This document shows, piece by piece, positions 1 to 8,003 of a stretch of DNA of 64,000 bases. Both the position numbers and the translations under genes were made by a program. The DNA comes from Pseudomonas brassicacearum subsp. neoaurantiaca (lineage in GTDB: Bacteria > Pseudomonadota > Gammaproteobacteria > Pseudomonadales > Pseudomonadaceae), in the NCBI RefSeq assembly GCF_013608025.1, contig NZ_VDLV01000020.1:222-64221 (forward strand), read 5' to 3'. How positions within the stretch are numbered: the stretch's first letter is position 1; every line of letters starts with the position of its first letter. The notes beneath the pieces were generated by a model that was not told the DNA's origin, did no database searches, and was given only the letters and a program-made list of their open reading frames with translations.

Positions 1-158
1 CACTTTCGGTGTGGCGCGCATTCTACGGAGCAGCCCCTAAGCTGGCAAGCACTTTTTAAATTAATTTTTTCAGGCCTTCCAAAGGCTTAGCGAAGGGTTG
101 GCCTATGGCGCCGCGAAGAGAATAATGCCCCCCTTTGTATAAAGGAGAGACTCACCCC

Positions 159-1079
159 ATGTGGTTCAAGAACCTGCTTATCTATCGCCTGACCCAAGAT
201 CTGCCTGTTGATGCCGAGGCGTTGGAAACTGCACTGGCGAGCAAACTGGCGCGCCCCTGTGCAAGCCAGGAGTTGACCACGTACGGTTTCGTCGCGCCAT
301 TTGGCAAAGGCGAAGACGCACCCTTGGTGCACGTCAGCCAGGATTTCCTGTTGATCGCCGCACGCAAGGAAGAACGCATCCTGCCCGGCAGCGTTGTGCG
401 TGACGCAGTCAAGGAAAAGGTCGAGGAAATCGAAGCCGAGCAAATGCGCAAGGTCTATAAAAAGGAACGGGACCAGATCAAGGATGAAATCATCCAGGCC
501 TTCCTGCCTCGCGCGTTTATCCGTCGCTCGTCCACGTTCGCCGCCATCGCGCCGAAACAAGGCCTGATCCTGGTCAACTCCGCCAGCCCGAAACGCGCCG
601 AAGACTTGCTCTCCACGCTGCGCGAAGTCATCGGCACGCTGCCTGTGCGTCCGCTCACCGTGAAGACCGCCCCGACCGCGATCATGACGGACTGGGTCAA
701 GACGCAGAAAGCCGCCGACGATTTCTACGTGCTGGACGAATGTGAACTGCGCGATACCCATGAAGACGGTGGCATCGTGCGTTGCAAGCGTCAGGACCTG
801 ACCAGCGACGAAATCCAGCTGCACCTGAACACCGGCAAGGTGGTGACCCAGCTGTCGTTGGCGTGGCAGGACAAGTTGTCGTTCGTGCTCGACGACAAGA
901 TGGTGGTCAAGCGCCTGAAATTCGAAGATCTGCTGCAAGACCAGGCGGAGCAGGATGGCGGCGACGAAGCCCTCGGCCAGTTGGACGCCAGTTTCACCCT
1001 GATGATGCTGACGTTTGGCGAATTCCTGCCAGCGCTGGTTGAAGCACTGGGCGGGGAAGAGATTCCGCAGGGGATCTAA
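159..1079 (+). CDS. rdgC: Recombination-associated protein RdgC
   Basis: The 306-residue product opens with [12 protein letters not shown], the typical RdgC N-terminus, and keeps family length and character throughout. RdgC is a nucleoid-associated protein that forms a ring around double-stranded DNA and limits RecA filament formation. The reading frame is open upstream to an ATG at 135, but the ATG at 159 is preferred because AGGAG lies 11 bases before it and the family starts here. The gene stands alone on the plus strand, with a REPIN directly after the stop. Identification rests on recognisable sequence over the whole length. Confidence 0.96.
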   Translation: MWFKNLLIYRLTQDLPVDAEALETALASKLARPCASQELTTYGFVAPFGKGEDAPLVHVSQDFLLIAARKEERILPGSVVRDAVKEKVEEIEAEQMRKVYKKERDQIKDEIIQAFLPRAFIRRSSTFAAIAPKQGLILVNSASPKRAEDLLSTLREVIGTLPVRPLTVKTAPTAIMTDWVKTQKAADDFYVLDECELRDTHEDGGIVRCKRQDLTSDEIQLHLNTGKVVTQLSLAWQDKLSFVLDDKMVVKRLKFEDLLQDQAEQDGGDEALGQLDASFTLMMLTFGEFLPALVEALGGEEIPQGI

Positions 1080-1097
1080 AAGGTAAAGGATTGCCCT

Positions 1098-1186
1098 TGT
1101 GGGAGCGAGCTTGCTCGCGATAGCGGTATGACAGCCACCGGGATGTTGACTGACATTCTGCTATCGCGAGCAAGCTCGCTCCCACA
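1098..1186. repeat. REPIN, family A, outward arms
   Basis: Two inverted copies of TGTGGGAGCGAGCTTGCTCG flank a spacer of about 35 bases, with the TGTGGG ends outermost. The element lies between rdgC and the BASS transporter. As RNA it would fold into a long hairpin and might protect or end the rdgC transcript. Confidence 0.92.
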
Positions 1187-1222
1187 TTAGTATTCGGTGT
1201 TCTTAATAATAAGGATCAGGCC

Positions 1223-2188
1223 ATGCGTGCACTGGCTGCATTGAGCCGCTTTGTCGGCAATACGTTCGCTTATTGGGTGTTGTTCTTTGCGGTGCTGGCA
1301 TTCATGCAACCGCAGTGGTTCGTCGACCTGAAGGTCGCCATCGTGCCCCTGCTGGGGCTGGTGATGTTCGGCATGGGCCTGGCACTCAAGCTGGAAGACT
1401 TCGCCGAAGTGGCGCGTCGTCCGGGACGCGTGGCCCTGGGCGTGATTGCTCAGTTCGTGATCATGCCGGGCACGGCGTGGTTGCTTTGCCAAGTGTTCAG
1501 CCTGCCGCCGGAAATCGCCGTCGGGGTGATTCTGGTGGGCTGCTGCCCGAGTGGTACGTCATCCAATGTCATGACCTGGCTCGCACGCGGAGACCTGGCC
1601 TTGGCCGTGGCAATTTCCGCCATCACCACCCTGCTCGCTCCTTTGCTGACCCCGGCACTGATCTGGCTGCTGGCTTCGGCCTGGCTGCCGGTGTCGTTCT
1701 CCGCGTTGTTCTGGTCGATCCTGCAAATCGTGCTGTTGCCTATTGCACTGGGCATCATTGCCCAGCGGCTATTGGGCGCGCGAGTTCGTCACGCTGTGGA
1801 AGTGCTGCCTCTGGTCTCGGTGGTCAGTATCGTGATTATCGTTGCCGCGGTGGTGGCGGCAAGCCAGGCGAAGATCGCCGAATCCGGCCTGTTGATCATG
1901 GCCATCGTCGTCCTGCACAACAGCTTCGGTTACCTGCTGGGATACTTCACCGGTCGACTGTTCGGATTGCCCTTGGCTCAGCGCAAGACCTTGTCCCTGG
2001 AAGTCGGCATGCAGAACTCCGGCCTGGGCGCGGCATTGGCCAGCGCACATTTTTCGCCCCTGGCGGCAGTGCCCAGCGCCTTGTTCAGCGTCTGGCACAA
2101 TATTTCCGGGGCATTGCTCTCGACCTGGTTCCGCCGCATGAGCGAAAAACAGGACCGTGAGCAATTGGCCCGGCAGGCGGCGGACTGA
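1223..2188 (+). CDS. Bile acid:sodium symporter (BASS) family transporter
   Basis: A 321-residue, highly hydrophobic protein with about nine or ten predicted membrane segments. It has the SBF-family signatures [19 protein letters not shown] (approx. residues 109-127) and [18 protein letters not shown] (approx. 260-277), which form the crossing helices around the substrate and sodium sites in this fold. It resembles the YocS/PanS branch, whose members move small organic anions; the substrate here cannot be read from sequence. AAGGA precedes the ATG. The gene sits between rdgC and the guanidinium exporter but is probably a separate transcript, because a hairpin and a riboswitch follow it. Confidence 0.88.
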   Translation: MRALAALSRFVGNTFAYWVLFFAVLAFMQPQWFVDLKVAIVPLLGLVMFGMGLALKLEDFAEVARRPGRVALGVIAQFVIMPGTAWLLCQVFSLPPEIAVGVILVGCCPSGTSSNVMTWLARGDLALAVAISAITTLLAPLLTPALIWLLASAWLPVSFSALFWSILQIVLLPIALGIIAQRLLGARVRHAVEVLPLVSVVSIVIIVAAVVAASQAKIAESGLLIMAIVVLHNSFGYLLGYFTGRLFGLPLAQRKTLSLEVGMQNSGLGAALASAHFSPLAAVPSALFSVWHNISGALLSTWFRRMSEKQDREQLARQAAD

Positions 2189-2212
2189 ACGAGCGACTTG
2201 ATCAAACGGTCA

Positions 2213-2238
2213 GCATTGGGCATGCTTTTGCCCAATGC
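2213..2238 (+). promoter_or_regulatory. Hairpin abutting the guanidine-II riboswitch
   Basis: GCATTGGGC (2213-2221) pairs perfectly with GCCCAATGC (2230-2238). The last two bases of this stem are also the first two of riboswitch hairpin 1 (2237-2252), so the two stems compete at their base. No U tract follows, so it is not a standard terminator. It may be a transcript end for the preceding gene or an alternative fold; its role is inferred. Confidence 0.55.
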
Positions 2239-2287
2239 GGGGACGACCCCGCTGCTCCATTGGAGCTTCTTGTCCGGGGACGACCCC
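2237..2287 (+). promoter_or_regulatory. Guanidine-II (mini-ykkC) riboswitch
   Basis: Two GC-rich stems each carry an ACGA loop: GCGGGG-ACGA-CCCCGC at 2237-2252 and GGGG-ACGA-CCCC at 2276-2287. Paired hairpins with ACGR loops are the definition of the guanidine-II class, which controls translation of guanidinium exporters and carboxylases. The second hairpin ends 10 bases before the ribosome site GAGGTG (2298-2303). Between them lies a third small hairpin, GCTCC-ATT-GGAGC (2254-2266). The downstream gene is a Gdx/SugE transporter, exactly the expected target. Confidence 0.9.
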
Positions 2288-2307
2288 ATCCATCGATGAG
2301 GTGCGTG

Positions 2308-2622
2308 ATGTCCTGGATCATTCTGTTTTTTGCCGGCCTGTTCGAAGTCGGCTGGGCTGTTGGCCTGAAATACACCGACGGCTTCAGCCGCCCGCTCCCC
2401 ACTGCACTGACCATTGCCGCCATGGCGATCAGCCTCGGCCTGCTCGGCCTTGCAATGAAGGAGTTGCCGCTGGGCACGGCCTACGCAATCTGGACCGGGG
2501 TCGGTGCCGTGGGCACGGTGATCGCCGGGATCATTCTGTTTGGCGAGTCGATGGCGCTGATCCGGTTGGCCAGCGTCGCGCTGATCGTTGCCGGGCTGAT
2601 CGGGCTCAAGGTCAGCGCTTAA
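2308..2622 (+). CDS. sugE: Guanidinium exporter, SMR family (Gdx/SugE)
   Basis: A 104-residue, four-helix small multidrug resistance protein. Glu13 in the first helix (FAGLFEVGW) is the conserved proton and substrate site. The motif [15 protein letters not shown] marks the Gdx (SugE) branch, which exports guanidinium with protons, and not the EmrE branch. The frame is open from 2260, but the ATG at 2308 follows GAGGTG by four bases and gives the normal family length. The guanidine-II riboswitch just upstream independently supports guanidinium as the substrate. Free guanidinium is expected to open the ribosome site. Confidence 0.94.
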   Translation: MSWIILFFAGLFEVGWAVGLKYTDGFSRPLPTALTIAAMAISLGLLGLAMKELPLGTAYAIWTGVGAVGTVIAGIILFGESMALIRLASVALIVAGLIGLKVSA

Positions 2623-2632
2623 GCCACTACCG

Positions 2633-2702
2633 TCTTCGCGAGCAGGCTCGCTCCCACATCGACCGCGTGCAGTCTGTGGGAGCGAGCCTGCTCGCGAAGA
2701 GG
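2633..2702. repeat. REPIN, family A, inward arms
   Basis: A near-perfect inverted repeat in which the GTGGGAG ends face each other across a 16-base spacer and the GCGAAGA ends are outermost. It lies between the convergent sugE and LplT-PlsC genes and could act as a bidirectional transcript end. Confidence 0.92.
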
Positions 2703-2718
2703 CCAGCACTCTCGCCTA

Positions 2719-4593
2719 TTATCTGACAGCCCCGCGCAGCTCCCCCACCAGCGCTTGCAACTTCGCAGGCTCAGCCGCCTCGACCGCCACCGCCGTCCCC
2801 GCCACCAGCGTCACCCGCGACCAGAACCGGCGGAACATCCCCTTGCTTGGATCGCGACTGAAGAAGCTCCCCCACAACCCTTGCAACGCCAGCGGGATCA
2901 CCGGCACCGGTGTTTCCTGGAGGATGCGCGTCAAGCCACTCTTGAATTCATTGATCTCACCGTCGGCGGTCAGTTTTCCTTCAGGGAAAATGCACACCAG
3001 CTCACCGTCCTTCAAATACTGGGCGATGCGGCTGAAGGCTTTTTCGTAGATATGGATATCTTCCTGGCGCCCGGCAATCGGAATCGTCCCCGCAGTGCGG
3101 AAGATAAAGTTCAGCACCGGCAGGTTGTAGATTTTGTAGTACATGACAAAGCGAATCGGCCGACGCACCGCACCACCAATCAACAAGGCATCGACAAACG
3201 ACACGTGATTGCACACCAGCAGCGCGGCGCCTTCGTCAGGAATCGCGTCCAGGTTGCGATGCTCCACGCGGTACATGGAGTGGCTGAGCAGCCAGATCAT
3301 GAAACGCATGCTGAACTCTGGAACGATCTTGAAGATGTAGGCGTTGACGCCAATGTTAAGCAGGGACACCACCAGGAACAGCTGCGGAATCGACAGCTTG
3401 GCCAGGCTCAGCAGGACGATGGAAACGATCGCCGAGACCACCATGAACAGGGCGTTGAGAATGTTGTTGGCGGCGATGACCCGCGCCCGCTCGTTTTCCA
3501 CGGTACGCGACTGGATCAGTGCATACAGCGGCACGATGTAGAAACCACCGAAGATGCCCAGGCCAAGAATATCGATCAGCACCAGCCAGGCGTGGCCGAA
3601 CCCGAGGATCTGCAGCCAGCCGTGGCCGTCGACGCTGTCGGGGATTCCACCGGAATGCCACCACAGCAGCAGGCCGAACACGGTCAGCCCGAACGAACCG
3701 AACGGCACCAGGCCGATCTCGACTTTGCGCCCCGACAGCTTTTCGCAGAGCATCGACCCCAAGGCGATCCCCACCGAGAACACGGTAAGGATCAGCGTCA
3801 CGACCGTTTCGTCGCCGTGCATCCACTCCTTGGCATAGGCGGGAATCTGCGTCAGGTAGATCGCCCCGACAAACCAGAACCAGGAGTTGCCAACGATGGA
3901 GCGGGACACCGCCGGCGTCTGCCCCAGGCCCAGTTTCAGCGTTGCCCAGGACTGGCTGAAAATATTCCAGTTCAAGCGCATCTGCGGCGAAGCGGCCGCC
4001 GCCCGTGGGATGCCGCGACTGGCCAGGTAACCCGCGACGGCAATGCCGACAATCGCCGCTGACACGACTGGCGCGTAGTGCGCCGACGACATCATGATCC
4101 CTGCGCCGATGGTGCCGGCGAGGATCGCCAGGAACGTTCCCATCTCCACCAGGCCATTACCGCCGACCAATTCATCCTCGCGCAGGGCCTGCGGCAGAAT
4201 CGAATACTTCACCGGCCCGAACAGCGCCGAGTGGGTGCCCATGGCGAACAGCGCCACCAGCATCAGCCACAGATGATCGAAGAGGAACCCCAACGCGCCG
4301 ACCGCCATGATCGCGATCTCGCCCAGCTTGATCAGGCGAATCAACGCATCCTTGGCGAATTTTTCTCCAAACTGGCCCGCCAATGCGGAGAACAGGAAGA
4401 ACGGCAAGATGAACAAGAGCGCGCAGAGGTTGACCCAGATCGAGCGGTCACCCTCGATGGTCAGTTTGTAGAGGATGGCGAGAATCAGCGACTGCTTGAA
4501 AATGTTGTCGTTGAACGCGCCAAGGGACTGCGTAATGAAGAACGGCAGGAAGCGCCGCGTGCGAAGCAAATTGAACTGCGAAGGGTGACTCAT
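2719..4593 (-). CDS. Fused lysophospholipid transporter-like MFS / 1-acylglycerophosphate acyltransferase
   Basis: A 624-residue two-domain protein. Residues about 1-400 form an MFS transporter like LplT (FITQSLGAFNDNIFKQSL near the N-terminus). Residues about 430-624 are a PlsC-type acyltransferase with the HX4D motif in NHVSFVDALL and the block FPEGKLTADGEINEF. In many bacteria this pair also carries an acyl-ACP synthetase domain (Aas); that third domain is absent here and the protein simply ends after PlsC. The likely role is flipping lysophospholipids inward and re-acylating them at the inner membrane. Of several upstream candidates, the ATG at 4593 matches the family N-terminus. Confidence 0.88.
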   Translation of the reverse strand: MSHPSQFNLLRTRRFLPFFITQSLGAFNDNIFKQSLILAILYKLTIEGDRSIWVNLCALLFILPFFLFSALAGQFGEKFAKDALIRLIKLGEIAIMAVGALGFLFDHLWLMLVALFAMGTHSALFGPVKYSILPQALREDELVGGNGLVEMGTFLAILAGTIGAGIMMSSAHYAPVVSAAIVGIAVAGYLASRGIPRAAAASPQMRLNWNIFSQSWATLKLGLGQTPAVSRSIVGNSWFWFVGAIYLTQIPAYAKEWMHGDETVVTLILTVFSVGIALGSMLCEKLSGRKVEIGLVPFGSFGLTVFGLLLWWHSGGIPDSVDGHGWLQILGFGHAWLVLIDILGLGIFGGFYIVPLYALIQSRTVENERARVIAANNILNALFMVVSAIVSIVLLSLAKLSIPQLFLVVSLLNIGVNAYIFKIVPEFSMRFMIWLLSHSMYRVEHRNLDAIPDEGAALLVCNHVSFVDALLIGGAVRRPIRFVMYYKIYNLPVLNFIFRTAGTIPIAGRQEDIHIYEKAFSRIAQYLKDGELVCIFPEGKLTADGEINEFKSGLTRILQETPVPVIPLALQGLWGSFFSRDPSKGMFRRFWSRVTLVAGTAVAVEAAEPAKLQALVGELRGAVR

Positions 4594-4674
4594 CTTCCAT
4601 GTTCCTGAGTGGCGTGGACGCTTATTGGAGTGACGCTTTTTCGATCCAGGCCACACATTACCTGTCTTTGCCGA

Positions 4675-5823
4675 TTATTTCGCCAGCCCTGCAATGCATG
4701 GAGACACAAACAACTGGCCATGCCAGGCGCCGACCAGCGTGCGCCAGCCAACGATCAGCCACATCACTACCAGCAGCCCCACCAGCCCACAGCCGAACAC
4801 ACTGAAAAAAACCAGGCCCAGCAGGCTCGCAAGCTTCAAGGTCGTCAGCGCATACACGCCCAAGGGAAAGGTGAAGCCCCACCAGCCAAGGTTGAACGGG
4901 ATACCTTCACGCAAATAGCGCGTGGTGATCAATAGCGCCATCAACATCCACCACAGACCGAAACCCCACAGGGTGATGCCGGCGATCAATCCCAGTCCTG
5001 AAGCAACCTCGCCGATGCCCGGCAAGCCATTGGCGGCGAAAATCACTGGCGCATCACCGCCCAGCAGCAACATGCCCAGGGCGCCGGTACCGATCGGACC
5101 AAGGGCCAGCCAGCTCGAAGCAGCCATGTTTTCGTGGGGCAGTTTATGCAGGGCCATGCGCAACAGCAGGATCGTCAGAATGCTGAACGCCACCGGTAGG
5201 GAAAATGCCCAGAGTACGTAGCTGGTGACCAACATCACCAATTGCGAATGCGCATCCGCAAGGTGCGGCGCCAGCAACCCACCGCTGGCGGCGGCCACTT
5301 CAGCAGCCACCACAGGCAACAGCCATACGGCCGTCATCTGGTCGATGCGGTGCTCCTGGCGGGTAAACATCAGGTACGGAATCAACACGCCACAGGCCAG
5401 CGACATCGCCACGTCGATCCACCACAAGACCTCGACCAGCGACAGAACGCCCTCCCCCCAGCGCGGTACGCCGAACAGCAGGAAACCGTTGATGATGGTT
5501 GCCAGCCCCATCGGAATCGTACCGAAAAACATCGACACGGTTGAGTGTCCGAAGATCCGCCGGGCCTCATCAAAGAAGAGCACCCAGCGAGCGGTGTAAA
5601 GCCCGGCGAACACTATGAACAGCAAAATGTTGAACAACCACAACCCTTCAGCCACCCGGTGCAAGCCCGGGGTTGCGCCTGGCAGCTGCGCCAGGGCCAG
5701 CGCCAGCACGCCCGTGCCCATGGTGGCGGCGAACCAGTTCGGAGTGAATTGCCGAACGGCTTCCAACGGCCTCGGCAGATGGCTCAAGGGGCGCAGGCGA
5801 TTTGTTTCAGCACGGCACGTCAT
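4675..5823 (-). CDS. TDT / SLAC1-family transporter
   Basis: A 382-residue protein with about ten hydrophobic helices in the tellurite-resistance/dicarboxylate transporter (TDT, SLAC1-like) pattern. The N-terminal NWFAATMGTGVLA is the family's first-helix signature. Members transport anions such as malate, sulfite or nitrate; the substrate is not predictable here. The frame extends to 5856, but the ATG at 5823 has GAGGAG about nine bases upstream. The 102-base upstream gap is AT-rich, with CTATAT repeats that may be regulator half-sites. It lies downstream of a same-strand MFS gene. Confidence 0.82.
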   Translation of the reverse strand: MTCRAETNRLRPLSHLPRPLEAVRQFTPNWFAATMGTGVLALALAQLPGATPGLHRVAEGLWLFNILLFIVFAGLYTARWVLFFDEARRIFGHSTVSMFFGTIPMGLATIINGFLLFGVPRWGEGVLSLVEVLWWIDVAMSLACGVLIPYLMFTRQEHRIDQMTAVWLLPVVAAEVAAASGGLLAPHLADAHSQLVMLVTSYVLWAFSLPVAFSILTILLLRMALHKLPHENMAASSWLALGPIGTGALGMLLLGGDAPVIFAANGLPGIGEVASGLGLIAGITLWGFGLWWMLMALLITTRYLREGIPFNLGWWGFTFPLGVYALTTLKLASLLGLVFFSVFGCGLVGLLVVMWLIVGWRTLVGAWHGQLFVSPCIAGLAK

Positions 5824-5925
5824 GGTCACTTCTCTCCTCGGATAAGGTGACGCCATGCTAGAGCCGAAAAGAATATCTATATAACGGGTAATTTCTCTAT
5901 ATCTAATCTGTTTTGCAGATATGAC

Positions 5926-7119
5926 TTAGGAGCGAAGCCCATCAGCCAACGGTTTCGCGGGTTGGCGCAGCAAGCCTGCCAGCGCGCCGACCGCCATCAA
6001 GATCAGCACTGCACCGAAGCCATTGGTGGTCGGAATCAATCCGTAGAGGCGGGTCAGGTTCCCAGCCAGCAACGATGGCAAGCTGAACGCCAAGTAACTG
6101 AGCACATAAAACGCCGACATCAACCCCGCCCGTTCGTGAGGCAAGGCCAGCGGCATGATGCTGCGCAGTGCACCGAGGAATCCCGAACCGAAACCGCTGC
6201 CGGTAATCAGCGTGCCAACGAAGAACAACGGCAGGCTCGCCGTGTGCACGGCGATAAGCACCAAGGCCAGGCCAAGCACCAGCAGGCTGGCGCCAAGCCG
6301 CAGCATCATGTCCGCCGCGCGGTTACGCAGCATGTAGATCGACAACGCCCCCGTGAGCGTCAACACGGCGACCAGCGCACCGCCGATCAGGTTCGACGTC
6401 GAGCCGGTCGCGGCCCGAACCAGAGACGGCGCCAGGGACAGATAGAATCCACCGACCGCCCAGGCCGCCAGGTCCAAGGGCAATATCAGCCACAACGCGC
6501 GCCGCGCCTGGACTGGCACATGGAGGGTCGGACGCAGCGATCGCCACGCCCCGGGTTGTGGGCTGACGCTTTCCGCCAGGCGCCAGAGGTAAATGGCTTG
6601 GAGCGCGAACAAGCCCAGCAGAATCCAATAGGTCAGTTGCAACGGCATCGGCGCGAACTCCGCCAGCAGGCCACACCCCATCGCGCCACACGCCATGCCC
6701 AGCAAAGGCGCCACGCTGGTGATCAGCGGGCCTTGCTGGCGATCGAAGTCCAGCAGCGCGGCGCCCAGCACACTGGTGGCCATGCCGGTGGCGAAGCCTT
6801 GGATCAACCGCGCGCCGATCAACCAGGCGACACTCTCGGCATTGATAAACAGCAGCATCGCCAGCATGTTGAGCAGCAACGCGGCGAAGATCACCGGCCT
6901 GCGGCCGAGGTAGTCAGACAACGAGCCGACGACCAGCAAGGCCGTCAACAGACTGAACGCGTACACGCCGAAGATCAGTGTCAGGATCGCCGGGGAGAAT
7001 TGCATGTGCTCCTGGTAGAGGTGGTACAACGGCGTCGGCGCGCTGGACGCCGCCAGGAAACCGAGCAGGGTGATCGCCAGAAATATCAGGCTGACGCGGG
7101 TCGAAGCTGGACGAGACAT
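5926..7119 (-). CDS. MFS transporter, divergent from a TetR regulator
   Basis: A 397-residue protein with about twelve membrane segments. The MFS loop motif GSLSDYLGRRPVIFAA lies between helices 2 and 3. It is a typical proton-driven drug/metabolite exporter of the 12-helix type; no substrate signature is visible. The ATG at 7119 is preferred over one at 7140 because GGAG lies eight bases upstream of it. It is divergently transcribed from the adjacent tetR-type gene, and a pair of similar operator-like sites lies between them, so it is probably the regulator's target. Confidence 0.85.
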   Translation of the reverse strand: MSRPASTRVSLIFLAITLLGFLAASSAPTPLYHLYQEHMQFSPAILTLIFGVYAFSLLTALLVVGSLSDYLGRRPVIFAALLLNMLAMLLFINAESVAWLIGARLIQGFATGMATSVLGAALLDFDRQQGPLITSVAPLLGMACGAMGCGLLAEFAPMPLQLTYWILLGLFALQAIYLWRLAESVSPQPGAWRSLRPTLHVPVQARRALWLILPLDLAAWAVGGFYLSLAPSLVRAATGSTSNLIGGALVAVLTLTGALSIYMLRNRAADMMLRLGASLLVLGLALVLIAVHTASLPLFFVGTLITGSGFGSGFLGALRSIMPLALPHERAGLMSAFYVLSYLAFSLPSLLAGNLTRLYGLIPTTNGFGAVLILMAVGALAGLLRQPAKPLADGLRS

Positions 7120-7144
7120 GGGCACGCTCCACAAGGACATTCAT

Positions 7145-7213
7145 AAAAGCTAATTTTTTGCTTTTGCCGAGTGTGCTACCGGTGTGTGCTTAAAGCAAAT
7201 TCTTTGTGTTAAG
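7145..7213. promoter_or_regulatory. Candidate TetR operators between divergent genes
   Basis: Two related sequences occur 44 bases apart in the 103-base divergent promoter region. The first carries AAAAGC (7145-7150) inverted as GCTTTT (7160-7165). The second carries CTTAA (7189-7193) inverted as TTAAG (7209-7213). Both contain the shared core AAAGCnAATTnTTTG. A repeated, partly symmetric site between a TetR gene and a transporter is the usual layout for autoregulation plus repression of the exporter. Confidence 0.6.
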
Positions 7214-7222
7214 GTCCGACAC

Positions 7223-7762
7223 ATGGCTATCAAAGAAGGTTTACGCCCCGGTGGCAGAAGCGCCCGGGTCCAAGAGTCGATTCATTCGGCGGTGCGCGCC
7301 CTGCTCCAGGAGCAGGATCGCGCCACCCTGACCGTGCCGCAGATCGCTGCGCGCGCGGGGGTCACGCCGTCCACCATTTATCGGCGTTGGGGCGATTTGC
7401 CGGCGCTGCTGGCCGACGTCGCCATCGAGCGCATGCGCCCTGACGGCGAACCGGCCAATACCGGCAGCCTGCGCGGCGATTTGCGCGCCTGGGCCGAGCA
7501 ATACCTGGACGAAATGACCTCCGAGCCCGGCCGCAACATGATGCGCGACATCCAGGCCTGCGCCACGCCGGGGTATTGCGTGGGCATTATCAGCGGCCAG
7601 TTGCAGATCATCCTGGACCGTTATCCCGATGAGCCGAATCCGGGGATAGAGCGACTGGTGAACGTGATCGTCGCGCCGACGGTGTTTCGCATTCTCTTCG
7701 CCACGGCGCCGTTGGAAGTTGAAGAGTTGTATCGGTTGGTGGATATGGCGCTGGATCGGTAA
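7223..7762 (+). CDS. TetR family transcriptional regulator
   Basis: A 179-residue protein. The helix-turn-helix lies near residues 30-52 (LTVPQIAARAGVTPSTIYRRWGD), the classic TetR N-terminal DNA-binding unit. The C-terminal ligand-binding part has no recognisable specificity. The start at 7223 is chosen because the family N-terminus begins here; the frame is open back to 7184. The likely target is the divergent MFS gene, through the repeated AAAGCnAATTnTTTG sites in the shared promoter region. The inducer is unknown. Confidence 0.88.
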   Translation: MAIKEGLRPGGRSARVQESIHSAVRALLQEQDRATLTVPQIAARAGVTPSTIYRRWGDLPALLADVAIERMRPDGEPANTGSLRGDLRAWAEQYLDEMTSEPGRNMMRDIQACATPGYCVGIISGQLQIILDRYPDEPNPGIERLVNVIVAPTVFRILFATAPLEVEELYRLVDMALDR

Positions 7763-7766
7763 ACCG

Positions 7767-7866
7767 CTTTCGCGAGCAGGCTCGCTCCCTCACTGGATGT
7801 ATGCTTGGCGCATGGCTTGTGCGCACCGCAGCCCAAAATGTGGGAGCGAGCCTGCTCGCGAAGAGG
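7767..7866. repeat. REPIN, family A, inward arms, longer spacer
   Basis: The left arm (from 7767) reads TTCGCGAGCAGGCTCGCTCC and the right arm ends near 7866 in the inverse sequence; the GTGGGAG ends face inward. The left arm has CCCTCA where the consensus has CCCACA, and the spacer is about 45 bases, longer than in the other inward elements. Confidence 0.85.
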
Positions 7867-8003
7867 CCCTTTCAAACACCCCATAACCCAGCGCTCGCGA
7901 CACCCCGCCACGCCTCGACCTTGGTCGACACTGACGAACCCGAGCGGGCATGCGAGACTGTCTTGCCGGGTCCAAGCCCGGGCGTATTTGTCTGGGAGTT
8001 TCC

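Noticed and set aside
1..158. Possible gene end or regulatory element at the left edge
   Set aside because: No supportable coding frame; only the promoter and leader region of rdgC can be inferred.
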